From assembly GCF_003347605.1 (NCBI RefSeq), contig NZ_QDFZ01000006.1, forward strand, positions 62,001 to 126,000: 64,000 nt of DNA, in the 5' to 3' direction. The notes beneath the pieces were generated by a model. The model had not been told where the DNA came from. It searched no databases and saw nothing but the letters and a program-made list of their open reading frames with translations. Origin of the DNA: Chryseobacterium sp. KLBC 52. GTDB taxonomy: Bacteria; Bacteroidota; Bacteroidia; Flavobacteriales; Weeksellaceae. A program made the translations under genes and the position numbers. How positions within the stretch are numbered: the stretch's first letter is position 1; each line of letters opens with the position of its first letter. Positions 32,725 through 41,237 of this stretch are shown here, piece after piece.

Positions 32725-33541
32725 ATTTAAGTCTTTTATTTAATAGTACTATATTATACATTTCTTCTTCTACAAATCCAAAATGTTTATATCTTTTAAT
32801 AGCATTTTCATTAGTATCAATTACCCAAAAGATTTCTCTCTTTACATCTTCAAATTTAGTAAAAAACACGTCCATAAGCTTGGATCCTATTTTTTTACTC
32901 CTATGATCAGGTGACACAAACCAATATCTGAGATGGGAAGTAATTCCATTCTTTTCAAAAATAATAAATCCCTGAATTTCATAATCATCTGAATAATAAT
33001 AAACATCCTTTTGTTCTATCATTTTCTGAAGTTCCCTCCGGGTAGGAATCTGTTCTGCAAATTTATTAAAATATTTGTGATAAATATTTTGCAGTTCCTC
33101 TAACCTATCTTCTCCAAGCTGATAAATATTGTCTGGAAGATTGAATTGAGCCATTTCCTTTCGCATCTTATTCATCCTCATAAGTCTTGTATATTTACAA
33201 AAACCTGTGTTTGTGAACTCAGAAAGTATGCCTTTAAGATAGTCTTGGTTGCCAACAATTTCAGAAACAATCATTACATTTTCAAATTGTTTATTAATTA
33301 TCTCAAGATTTTTTTTAAGATCATTAAGATCATTTGTGATAAAAAAAAATTTATAGAAGTTATCTTGTTCAATCAGGAAATATAATCCATTTTCAGAACG
33401 GTATGCAATTGTTTTTTTTCCATCAGTCAGGAAACCAAACTTTTCTTCAGACAAAAAGAAATTTGTACAAAATGTTTTACTTCTAAGTCTTATTTGATCT
33501 TCCTTAATAAGATTAAAATCAAGTGCTCCTGTTTCTTCCAT
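32714..33541 (-). CDS. GNAT-family acyltransferase
   Basis: 275 residues. The C-terminal half (about 130-270) is a GNAT domain with YWFVSPDHRSKKIGSKLMDV, the R/Q-x-x-G-x-G/A acyl-CoA-binding loop (RSKKIG), and FWVIDTNENAIKRYKHFGFV. The N-terminal 120 residues are a second, degenerate domain, as in tandem-GNAT proteins. The acceptor may be an amino sugar or the amino group of a carrier-bound amino acid. It sits directly between the adenylation enzyme (abutting) and its carrier protein (11-base overlap), so a role in that pathway is likely. Confidence 0.75.
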   Translation of the reverse strand: MEETGALDFNLIKEDQIRLRSKTFCTNFFLSEEKFGFLTDGKKTIAYRSENGLYFLIEQDNFYKFFFITNDLNDLKKNLEIINKQFENVMIVSEIVGNQDYLKGILSEFTNTGFCKYTRLMRMNKMRKEMAQFNLPDNIYQLGEDRLEELQNIYHKYFNKFAEQIPTRRELQKMIEQKDVYYYSDDYEIQGFIIFEKNGITSHLRYWFVSPDHRSKKIGSKLMDVFFTKFEDVKREIFWVIDTNENAIKRYKHFGFVEEEMYNIVLLNKRLKYEE

Positions 33542-35080
33542 TTAAGAATTGATTTGTCGATTTAAAAGTGCTCTGTCTATTTTACCGTTAGGATTTCTAG
33601 GCATTTCTGCTAGAAACTTATAAGAAGTTGGGATCATATATTTAGGAAGTACATTTAAGATTTCTTTTCTGAAGACATTAGGCTCTACTTCTGTATCATT
33701 TTCATACACCAGAACAATCTCTTTTCTCTCTCTGTTATAAACGCAACAAGCGTTTTTAACAAGCTTGAGACTGTTTACAACAATATGTTCAATTTCTCCT
33801 AATTCAATTCTGTACCCTTGGTGTTTTACAAGGGTATCTTTTCTTCCTTTAAATATTATTTCTCCTCTTTCATTTACAGAGACAATATCTCCCGTTCTGT
33901 AAATTGTTTCAGGATAATGCTTATTCAATGGATTGTTAACGAATGCTGCTGCTGTTTTTTCAGGAGCATTGTAGTATCCTAAAGCTAAGGAAGAACCTCT
34001 CACACATAATTCTCCCTCTTCGCCTTTCTCTGCTAGTTTATTTTCATCAGTAATGATTAATACATCTGTATTTCTATAAGGAAATCCTATCGGCAATGGC
34101 TCATTATCACTAAACTCTCTGTTTATGATATAATAAGTACAATCAAGTGTGATTTCTATAGGCCCATAAAGGTTAGCAAATTTCGTATGGGGCAAGGACT
34201 TGTACCAATAGTTAAATTGTTTTGTAGGGAATACTTCACCTGCAAACCAAACTAGCTTTAAAGAGGATAGGTCTATTGATTTCAAAAGATCCATATTGGC
34301 AATATTCACCATAATAGTAGGTACCCAGAATATAAAACTTATTTTCTCCTTTTCCAGTACTTCAAGGATTTTTATAGGGAATGCCGCCATATGTTCCGGA
34401 AGTACTACTATTGTACTGGAATGGGCCATCAACATACATAATTCATAACTATAAATATCAAAAATAACCGGAGAAAGAGATCCTATAATTTCATTATCTG
34501 AAAACTTAAATATTTCATTGGATATTTCAATGAAATCTATAAAGCTTCTGTGATTCAGGGCTACGCTTTTAGGTACCCCTGTAGATCCTGATGTATTGAT
34601 AATACAAGACATATCCGTATCAATAGATCTGTCCTCAAGTCTTAAATAAAGGTCTTGAGACTCTTTATCATGATCAAAAACCTGGTTAAAATCAATATCA
34701 TCAATGATGATCAGTTTCTCTTCGGGATAAATACTTTCAATATTCTTCTTAAAAGCATTTGTTGTAATTAAATATTCAGGTTCAACAAGATTTAAAATTG
34801 CGGAAACTCTTTGCAAAGGACTTTTAACATCCAGATTTAAATAGGCATTTCCAGAAAACATAATCCCAAGATCTGCTGTTACGCAGTGGATGGATTTGGG
34901 TAAATAAACTGCCACCGGCTTGTTTAAAATATCTTTTTTTGCCAGCAATAGCATTGCCACAATAGCAGTTCTTTTATAAAGATTTTCAAAGCTGATTTTA
35001 TCTTCATTTTCTACGACAGCTGTTTTATCAGGGAATCGTTTTGTTGTGTTGATAAAATATTCAATCAGATTTTTTTTCAT
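33542..35080 (-). CDS. Stand-alone amino-acid adenylation enzyme (DltA-like)
   Basis: ANL-superfamily ligase of 512 residues that would activate a carboxylic acid as its adenylate and load it onto a carrier protein. NRPS-type core motifs appear in order: A3 INTSGSTGVPKSV (about 161-173), A4 FDIYSYE (about 207-213), A5 NLYGPIEIT, A7 YRTGDIV, A8 GRKDTLVKHQGYRIELGEIE and A10 NPNGKID. The Asp of the A4 motif, which in NRPS domains contacts the alpha-amino group, is kept, so an amino acid is the likely substrate. No condensation or thiolation domain is fused; the carrier at 32494-32724 is the likely partner. Confidence 0.85.
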   Translation of the reverse strand: MKKNLIEYFINTTKRFPDKTAVVENEDKISFENLYKRTAIVAMLLLAKKDILNKPVAVYLPKSIHCVTADLGIMFSGNAYLNLDVKSPLQRVSAILNLVEPEYLITTNAFKKNIESIYPEEKLIIIDDIDFNQVFDHDKESQDLYLRLEDRSIDTDMSCIINTSGSTGVPKSVALNHRSFIDFIEISNEIFKFSDNEIIGSLSPVIFDIYSYELCMLMAHSSTIVVLPEHMAAFPIKILEVLEKEKISFIFWVPTIMVNIANMDLLKSIDLSSLKLVWFAGEVFPTKQFNYWYKSLPHTKFANLYGPIEITLDCTYYIINREFSDNEPLPIGFPYRNTDVLIITDENKLAEKGEEGELCVRGSSLALGYYNAPEKTAAAFVNNPLNKHYPETIYRTGDIVSVNERGEIIFKGRKDTLVKHQGYRIELGEIEHIVVNSLKLVKNACCVYNRERKEIVLVYENDTEVEPNVFRKEILNVLPKYMIPTSYKFLAEMPRNPNGKIDRALLNRQINS

Positions 35081-35089
35081 ACGTAATAT

Positions 35090-35992
35090 TTATTTGCTAA
35101 ATGTATATTTTTTTGGATCCGGATCTGTATAGACCACAATTCCTTTTTTGCCTAATTCAATAACACGATGAACAACATATTCAGCATCAAACATTGTGAT
35201 ATTGAGATTTGAAAGCTTTTCTATTTTATATTTACCCGGGTCAAAATATTTTTTTACAACTCCCCAATGTGATTTTTCGGTAAAACTATAATAAAAGTCA
35301 TCTTCTTTAGTCAGATAATTTTTAGTGATGATTTCACCATTCTCTTTTTTAATATTGATCTTTGCATTTTTTTTAAAAAACAGATCAAAATATTCATACT
35401 TTCTTCTTAATATACTGTCTGCACAATGCATTATAGTTCCCACATGATGTTTTCCTAATCCTAATGAAAACACTTTTGCCTTTACATCAGCAAGTTTATA
35501 ATAAGGAGAATTTTCATCCCAAGAAGATTCAGAATACACATGAGATTCTGTCAAATATTTGGCTAATTTTCCAAATGCAGCTACAGAGTGGTAATCAAGG
35601 CTTCTTTCTATTTTTTTATAATTTCTGAAAACTTCTGGCAATAAACCGGCTAACGTGGGGGTTGTTTTAATACTAAACGTTCCTCCTTTCTTTCTTATTA
35701 ATGGATATGACGGCATTAAAAGAGTTCCCTCTTCACCAATTAAATCCAGCACCATATCAATAAAGGTTTCGGGAGTACCTTCATAATTATAAAATTCATC
35801 CCAAGAACTATGAATAAAAATTACATTTCCTTTTTGTACACCCATTTTCCGGAATTTCTCAGCTAATTCTTCAGAGGTAATTTTTTTTCGATAAACTTGT
35901 TTATCGAACTTCCTTTTATATTTATTTCTTAGATGAGTTAATGATCTTACTTTCAGTCTATTCCTCAGAAGATCGAAAATTTTTCTTTTCAT
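35090..35992 (-). CDS. AAC(3)-fold N-acyltransferase
   Basis: 300 residues of the aminoglycoside 3-N-acetyltransferase fold: VIFIHSSWDEFYNYEG, GEEGTLLMPSYPLIRK, TLAGLLPEVFRNY, ERSLDYHSVAAFGKLA and VFSLGLGKHHVGTIMHCADS. Members of this fold in glycan loci acylate amino sugars, often with unusual acyl groups. The segment that reads HPTHSVAA in resistance enzymes is LDYHSVAA here. The basic N-terminal 35 residues are extra. It heads the acyl-modification block, 10 bases before the adenylation gene, and is the best candidate for moving the finished acyl group to the sugar. Antibiotic resistance is unlikely. Confidence 0.75.
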   Translation of the reverse strand: MKRKIFDLLRNRLKVRSLTHLRNKYKRKFDKQVYRKKITSEELAEKFRKMGVQKGNVIFIHSSWDEFYNYEGTPETFIDMVLDLIGEEGTLLMPSYPLIRKKGGTFSIKTTPTLAGLLPEVFRNYKKIERSLDYHSVAAFGKLAKYLTESHVYSESSWDENSPYYKLADVKAKVFSLGLGKHHVGTIMHCADSILRRKYEYFDLFFKKNAKINIKKENGEIITKNYLTKEDDFYYSFTEKSHWGVVKKYFDPGKYKIEKLSNLNITMFDAEYVVHRVIELGKKGIVVYTDPDPKKYTFSK

Positions 35993-35998
35993 TGTTGT

Positions 35999-37291
35999 CT
36001 AAACTTTTCCAATTGCAAGTCTATACGTCATTATCATTTGAATTAAATACGTAATACTTCTTCCAACAGACAATAGTAATAGTGTATAAACGACATCACC
36101 TTTAAATAAGATATACCCAAACCCTAATGATGCTACAGTAAAAATAAGAAATAACATCTGCCATAAAAAATCAAATTTTTGTTTTTCTGCAATTACAAAT
36201 AGCCATCCTGTAGGCATTGTTATAAAACTCAGCAGATACATTACACATAATATCTGCGCAAATATCCCGGAATCTTTCCATTGGCTGCCAAAGAAAAACG
36301 CAAAAAGATCCGGAGCAAAAATAAAAAGAATGATGAATGGTGGTAAAGCACAGGCTATTAACAATAATGTTGTTTTTTTATATATTCCGGAACACTCACC
36401 ATTATTTCTATAATCCTCAGCGGCTTTCTGTTTAAATACATCTTTTACAGCATTTCCAATAAATGATAACGGAACGCCCAAAAACCGGTCAGTAAGTGCA
36501 TAAAATCCCACTACTTTAAACCCAAATTGAGATGTTAGATAAAAAATAACAATTTGGACAGACAATGTATTAATCAACTGGCCTGGTATATTAAATTTAG
36601 CAAAATTAATATACTTGAAAAAGAGTTTCTTCATCACTCTTTTGTCAATATTTCTGAAACTCGCTTTGTCTTTTTTTAAAACAATATAAAATCCTGAAAC
36701 AACTGACAATACCTGTCCAAAAATCTGTCCTTTAATAAGTCCAAGACTTAAAATATTTATTTGAGGAAGTAATGCTGAAATTCCAGCAATAGAAGAGTTA
36801 TTAATAATTTTATTCTTAACAAGATTCTGAAAATATTTCTTCCTTACAAACCATTCATTTAACAGGTTAAATGCTGAAAATAACAATCCTGCCAAAGGAA
36901 TGTATACCAAAAAATTATTATGGCTTTCAAAATTGAAAGCCTTATAAATAAATGTATCAAACAAATAAATAATTACAGAACTCAACGCAAAAAAGAAAAC
37001 GCCTATTCCTAAACACAGCACTATTAAATTAGCTGCAACTGAGTCTTTTTTCGGAAGAATAACAGCCATTTCATATTTAAGCATCATAAATACCAATAAA
37101 AATGAAAGTACCGCTGAAAAATTAGAAAATACCCCAAAGTCTTCTGGAGTATAGATTCTGGTTAGGAGAAACGAAAAAAGAATAGGTATTAATTGTGCAA
37201 AGAAAGAACCTCCGATCATCACCAAGAGGTTTTTCCTGAAATCACTGCTAAGCATTTCTTTAAGCCGAAGAATAATATTATTTATTGGCAT
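35999..37291 (-). CDS. wzx: Oligosaccharide flippase (Wzx-like)
   Basis: Polytopic membrane protein of 430 residues with about 12 hydrophobic segments, of the MVF/MATE-type polysaccharide transporter family. The N-terminus has MIGGSFFAQLIPILFSFLLT and RIYTPEDFGVFSNFSAVLSF, the hallmark start of Wzx proteins. It would move undecaprenyl-linked repeat units across the inner membrane. It overlaps the WbpB-like gene by 14 bases. It is the only flippase in the locus, which argues for one Wzx/Wzy-dependent polymer. Confidence 0.88.
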   Translation of the reverse strand: MPINNIILRLKEMLSSDFRKNLLVMIGGSFFAQLIPILFSFLLTRIYTPEDFGVFSNFSAVLSFLLVFMMLKYEMAVILPKKDSVAANLIVLCLGIGVFFFALSSVIIYLFDTFIYKAFNFESHNNFLVYIPLAGLLFSAFNLLNEWFVRKKYFQNLVKNKIINNSSIAGISALLPQINILSLGLIKGQIFGQVLSVVSGFYIVLKKDKASFRNIDKRVMKKLFFKYINFAKFNIPGQLINTLSVQIVIFYLTSQFGFKVVGFYALTDRFLGVPLSFIGNAVKDVFKQKAAEDYRNNGECSGIYKKTTLLLIACALPPFIILFIFAPDLFAFFFGSQWKDSGIFAQILCVMYLLSFITMPTGWLFVIAEKQKFDFLWQMLFLIFTVASLGFGYILFKGDVVYTLLLLSVGRSITYLIQMIMTYRLAIGKV

Positions 37292-38288
37292 AAATTCTTT
37301 CGATAATATCTACTACTTTCAACCCTTCCAAAGCATTGGTTGTAATGGTATTTCTTCCTTTTAATACGTCTACTACATTTTCAATAATATAGTGATGATT
37401 AGCTGCAGAACCTTTATATGCGCCATAATCATTTCCTGGATTGGTAGGAGGAAGTTCCGGCATCACATAATCTTTCACATTGCACACCTCAACTTTATCC
37501 ATATATTGCCCTCCAATTTTTATTGCACCGTTCTCTGCAATAATTGTCATTGAACTTTCAAGGTTTTGATTCCATACTGAAGTAGAATAGTTTAATGCTC
37601 CCATCCCACCGTTTACGAAATCGAAACTAATAAATCCTGAGTCTTCAAAATCTGTAAGAGTCTGGTGATTAAAATCAGCAAATTTTGCCTGTATATTGGT
37701 AATATCACCGAACAGCCAGTACATAATATCTATAAAATGAGAAAACTGTGTAAATAATGTTCCACCATCCAGATCTTTCTTTCCGTGCCATGATTCCGGC
37801 TTATAGTATCTGTCATCACGATTCCAGTAGCAATTAAGCTGAACCATGTATACTTCACCCAATTTTCCGCTTTCTACCATTTCTTTAACCCAGGCAGAGG
37901 GTGGAGAATAACGGTTTTGCATTACCGCAAAAACCTGTTTGTGTTTGTGCAGAGCCTGAAAAATAAGTTTTTCTGCATCTTGCTTATTCAAAGTCAGTGG
38001 TTTTTCCACAACAATATGCTTTCCGGCATCAATGGCTTTATAAGATTGTTCAAAGTGGAATCCGTTGGGAGTAGCAATATTGATAACATCTGCTTCTATT
38101 CCTGCTTTCAAAAATTCATCTAATGATGTAAAGAAAGGAACATCATAGCTTTCAATTCCTAAAGAAGATTTATCCTTTATATCTATTAGAGCTACAAGCT
38201 CACATTCAGAATTTCTTGTGATCATCTCAGCATGTCTCTTGCCGATATGCCCGCAGCCCACTACTGCAAATTTTATTTTTTCACTCAT
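37278..38288 (-). CDS. wbpB: WbpB/WlbA-type UDP-GlcNAcA 3-dehydrogenase (Gfo/Idh/MocA)
   Basis: NAD-dependent oxidoreductase that would oxidise C3 of UDP-N-acetyl-glucuronate. It has FAVVGCGHIGKRHAEMI, NIATPNGFHFEQSYKAIDAG, VVEKPLTLN with the conserved Lys, NRYSPPSAWVKEMV and GGTLFTQFSHFIDIMYWLFG. In the studied WbpB and WlbA enzymes the bound NADH is re-oxidised with 2-oxoglutarate, giving 2-hydroxyglutarate; the product feeds the WbpE aminotransferase. The neighbours match: wbpD- and wbpE-like genes directly upstream. MSEKIKF starts at 38288; an ATG two codons earlier (38294) is equally possible. The length is 336-338 residues. Confidence 0.85.
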   Translation of the reverse strand: MSEKIKFAVVGCGHIGKRHAEMITRNSECELVALIDIKDKSSLGIESYDVPFFTSLDEFLKAGIEADVINIATPNGFHFEQSYKAIDAGKHIVVEKPLTLNKQDAEKLIFQALHKHKQVFAVMQNRYSPPSAWVKEMVESGKLGEVYMVQLNCYWNRDDRYYKPESWHGKKDLDGGTLFTQFSHFIDIMYWLFGDITNIQAKFADFNHQTLTDFEDSGFISFDFVNGGMGALNYSTSVWNQNLESSMTIIAENGAIKIGGQYMDKVEVCNVKDYVMPELPPTNPGNDYGAYKGSAANHHYIIENVVDVLKGRNTITTNALEGLKVVDIIERIYANK

Positions 38289-38296
38289 TTGCATAT

Positions 38297-38869
38297 TTAA
38301 ATTTTTGAAACTTTATTATTTTCTAATTTGTATTTTTCTCCACTTTCTTCACAAACTGCAATATTGTCTGCGTCAAACTGAAGTTTATGCCCGAATTCGC
38401 TCATCCAGCCCATTTGTCTGGCAGGGTTTCCCACTACCAATGCATAATCCGGAACTTCTTTTGTAACCACAGCTCCTGCACCGATAAAAGCATACTGACC
38501 TATATTATGCCCGCAAACAATCGTTGCATTAGCTCCGATGGAGGCCCCTTTTCCAACGTGTGTTTTCAGATATTCATTCTTTCTGTTTACTGCACTTCTT
38601 GGGTTTATTACATTGGTAAAAACCATTGAAGGTCCTAAAAAGACATCATCATCACATGTTACTCCTTCATAGATAGAAACATTATTCTGAACTTTCACAT
38701 TTTTTCCTAAAATTACTTTGGGGGAAATAACAACATTCTGTCCAATATTGCATTTTTCACCCAAAATGCAACCTGTCATGAGATGCGAAAAATGCCAAAT
38801 TCGGGTTCCGTTTCCTATTTGACATCCTTCGTCAATAACGGCTGTTTCATGTGCAAAAAAATCCGACAT
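38297..38869 (-). CDS. wbpD: WbpD/WlbB-type UDP-sugar 3-N-acetyltransferase
   Basis: Left-handed beta-helix acetyltransferase of 190 residues that would acetylate the 3-amino group of UDP-GlcNAc3NA. HETAVIDEGCQIGNGTRIWH, HFSHLMTGCILGEKCNIGQN, VFTNVINPRSAVNRKNEYLK and GAVVTKEVPDYALVVGNPAR are characteristic of WbpD/WlbB. It lies between the aminotransferase (12 bases) and the 3-dehydrogenase (a few bases), the expected set for UDP-2,3-diacetamido-2,3-dideoxy-glucuronate. Confidence 0.9.
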   Translation of the reverse strand: MSDFFAHETAVIDEGCQIGNGTRIWHFSHLMTGCILGEKCNIGQNVVISPKVILGKNVKVQNNVSIYEGVTCDDDVFLGPSMVFTNVINPRSAVNRKNEYLKTHVGKGASIGANATIVCGHNIGQYAFIGAGAVVTKEVPDYALVVGNPARQMGWMSEFGHKLQFDADNIAVCEESGEKYKLENNKVSKI

Positions 38870-38881
38870 ATCTGGTTTATA

Positions 38882-40006
38882 TTATTTAAAATAATTCTTA
38901 ATTTCTTTAATTATAATATCCTGTACTTCCTGGTCAAATTCAGTATGAATTGGAAGAGAGATAACTTCTTGGCAAAGCTGCTCCGTAACCGGAAGACTAA
39001 AATCATCTTCTACATATTGAAGAAAAGCTTCCTGTTTATACAGGGGCAAAGGATAATAGATCATGCTTGGGATATTCTTATCTGCCAAATATTTTTGTAA
39101 TTCATCTCTTTTTCCATTTTTCACTCTCAGGGTGTACTGATGAAATACATGCGTAGAATTCCCGGCTCTCTCAGGAGTCTGAATTTCAGCAATACCCGCA
39201 AGATTTTTATCATAATAATCTGCCATTCTGTTTCGTGCGGCTGAATATGTATCCAAGTGCTTAAGCTTAACTTTTAATACAGCTGCCTGAATGGTATCCA
39301 ATCTTGAATTACAACCTAAAACTTTATGATAGTACTTTTTTTCCTGGCCATGGTTGGCAATCATTCTGATTTTAAACGCTAATTCATCATCATTGGTCAT
39401 CAAAGCACCTCCATCACCATAGCATCCCAGATTTTTTGACGGAAAAAAAGAAGTACATCCAATATGCCCAATAGTTCCTGTTTTTTTAACGGTTCCATCT
39501 GAAAACGTATAATCAGAGCCAATTGCCTGAGCATTATCTTCTATAACAAAAAGGTTGTGTTTTTCTGCAAATTTAAGAATTTGTTCCATATCAGCACTTT
39601 GGCCATATAAATGAACAGGAACAACCGCTTTGGTATTAGGGGTAAGGTATTTCTCAAGACCATCAAGCTGTATATCAAAAGTATTCTCGTTTACATCTAC
39701 CATTACAGGTTTTAACCCTAAAAGACCTATAACTTCTGCAGTCGCTACATAAGTGAAAGCAGGGCATATTATTTCGTCACCTGGCTGCAGATTAAGGGCC
39801 ATCATGGCAATTTGAAGAGCATCTGTTCCGTTGGCACATGGAATAACATGCTTTACTCCCAGATATTCTTCAAAATCGTGTTGAAATTCTTTTACAGCAG
39901 GGCCATTAATAAATGCTGTATTGTCTATGCATTCCTGAATACCAGCATCTATGTCTTCTTTTATTTTCAGGTATTGACCTTTAAGATCAACCATTTGAAT
40001 TTTCAT
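38882..40006 (-). CDS. wbpE: WbpE/WlbC-type sugar 3-aminotransferase
   Basis: PLP-dependent aminotransferase of 374 residues. It has MVDLKGQYLKIKEDIDAGI, NGTDALQIAMMALNLQPGDE, VPVHLYGQSADME, VIEDNAQAIGSDY and TSFFPSKNLGCYGDGGALMT, with the PLP lysine in SKNLG. It would transfer the amino group of glutamate to the 3-keto sugar from WbpB, releasing 2-oxoglutarate, which WbpB uses to recycle NADH. The WbpE-like N-terminus and the neighbours distinguish it from the PglE protein at 13262-14398. Confidence 0.88.
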   Translation of the reverse strand: MKIQMVDLKGQYLKIKEDIDAGIQECIDNTAFINGPAVKEFQHDFEEYLGVKHVIPCANGTDALQIAMMALNLQPGDEIICPAFTYVATAEVIGLLGLKPVMVDVNENTFDIQLDGLEKYLTPNTKAVVPVHLYGQSADMEQILKFAEKHNLFVIEDNAQAIGSDYTFSDGTVKKTGTIGHIGCTSFFPSKNLGCYGDGGALMTNDDELAFKIRMIANHGQEKKYYHKVLGCNSRLDTIQAAVLKVKLKHLDTYSAARNRMADYYDKNLAGIAEIQTPERAGNSTHVFHQYTLRVKNGKRDELQKYLADKNIPSMIYYPLPLYKQEAFLQYVEDDFSLPVTEQLCQEVISLPIHTEFDQEVQDIIIKEIKNYFK

Positions 40007-40040
40007 ATTTTTAGTTTTTTGAGTGCATATAGTAGTGCAT

Positions 40041-41231
40041 TTAATTCATGATAAGTTCACTTATCTTCTTTCCGATAGAAAGACATGAAGTGGCTGCAGG
40101 AGAGGGAGCATTTCTAACATGAATAATGTTTCCGTTTTTCACGATGTCAAAATCATCAATCAACCCTCCATTTCTGTCGCAAGCCTGGGCTCTTACTCCA
40201 GAACCACCTGCCACAAGATCACTTTCCTGTATTTCCGGTAAAAGTTTTTGAAGCGCCTTAGTAAAAGCAGATTTGGAAAGTGAACGGTGCATTTCTCCCA
40301 TTCCGGTTTTTCCATATTTTGCTACAATTTTTCTAAATCCAGGCCATAGCATGGTTTGCATGGTTTCGTTGAAATTGAAATCGAAAAAGTGGTATCCTTC
40401 CTTTTTGAAAGCCAGAACTGCGTTGGGACCAGCCTCTATATTACCGTCAATCATTCTGGTAAAGTGAACTCCAAGAAAAGGAAAATTAGGGTCGGGTACC
40501 GGATAAATAAGATGTTTTACCAGGTATTTTTTTTCATCCTTTATTTTATAGTATTCTCCTCTGAACGGAATAATGACCACATCATTTTGTTCGTTGGTCA
40601 TTTTTGTTATTTTGTCGGAGTATAATCCGGCACAGGAGATTAATTTGTTGGTTTTAAATTCGGAAATATTGGTAGTGACAATAATTTCAGATCCTTTATT
40701 AATGATGTTTTTTACTTCATTATTAAATCTTACTTCACCTCCTGATTCTTCAAAAAGTTCTTTTATTTTTTTGGCTATTCCCGGATAATCAATGATTCCT
40801 GTCTGTGGAACTTTAATTGCTTTTACGCCTTCACAGTGAGGTTCAATTTCACGGAATTCTTCTCTGGAAAGATATTTTAAATCCTGAAGTCCGTTTTCAA
40901 CTCCTCTTTTATAGATATTATCTAAAAGGGGTAATTCTTCCTGTGAAGTAGCTACAATGATCTTCCCGCAAAGGTCATATCGTATGCCATGTTTCTCAGC
41001 AAAGTTGATAACGGAATTATAGCCTTCGATACAGTTTTTAGCTTTAAGGCTTCCAGGCTTGTAGTAAATCCCGCTATGAATTACTCCACTGTTATGCCCA
41101 GATTGATGCAATGCTACATCGTTTTCTTTTTCCAAAATCAGAATCTTAGAATCAGGATTTTTCAGTAGAGTCTGATAGGCTGTAGCCAATCCTACCAAAC
41201 CTGCACCAATGATGATGATATCATAGTTCAT
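40041..41231 (-). CDS. lhgO: L-2-hydroxyglutarate oxidase (LhgO-like)
   Basis: FAD-dependent oxidoreductase of the DAO family, 396 residues. It has IIIGAGLVGLATAYQTLLKN, HQSGHNSGVIHSGIYYKPGS, PQTGIIDYPGIAKKI, FRGEYYKI, PVPDPNFPFLGVHFTRMIDG and SGVRAQACDRNGGLIDDF. These are specific to L-2-hydroxyglutarate oxidase/dehydrogenase. It oxidises L-2-hydroxyglutarate to 2-oxoglutarate, passing electrons to oxygen or quinone. It lies between the wbpA- and wbpE-like genes with 6- and 34-base spacers, so it is part of the operon. A metabolic-repair role for the WbpB by-product is inferred from this location. Confidence 0.85.
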   Translation of the reverse strand: MNYDIIIIGAGLVGLATAYQTLLKNPDSKILILEKENDVALHQSGHNSGVIHSGIYYKPGSLKAKNCIEGYNSVINFAEKHGIRYDLCGKIIVATSQEELPLLDNIYKRGVENGLQDLKYLSREEFREIEPHCEGVKAIKVPQTGIIDYPGIAKKIKELFEESGGEVRFNNEVKNIINKGSEIIVTTNISEFKTNKLISCAGLYSDKITKMTNEQNDVVIIPFRGEYYKIKDEKKYLVKHLIYPVPDPNFPFLGVHFTRMIDGNIEAGPNAVLAFKKEGYHFFDFNFNETMQTMLWPGFRKIVAKYGKTGMGEMHRSLSKSAFTKALQKLLPEIQESDLVAGGSGVRAQACDRNGGLIDDFDIVKNGNIIHVRNAPSPAATSCLSIGKKISELIMN

Positions 41232-41237
41232 GATCAG

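Noticed and set aside
31187..35080. dlt operon for D-alanylation of teichoic acid
   Set aside because: DltB and DltD are missing, the organism is Gram-negative and the neighbours are polysaccharide genes.
35090..35992. Aminoglycoside resistance gene
   Set aside because: Only the fold agrees; the active-site segment differs and the gene lies within a glycan acylation block.
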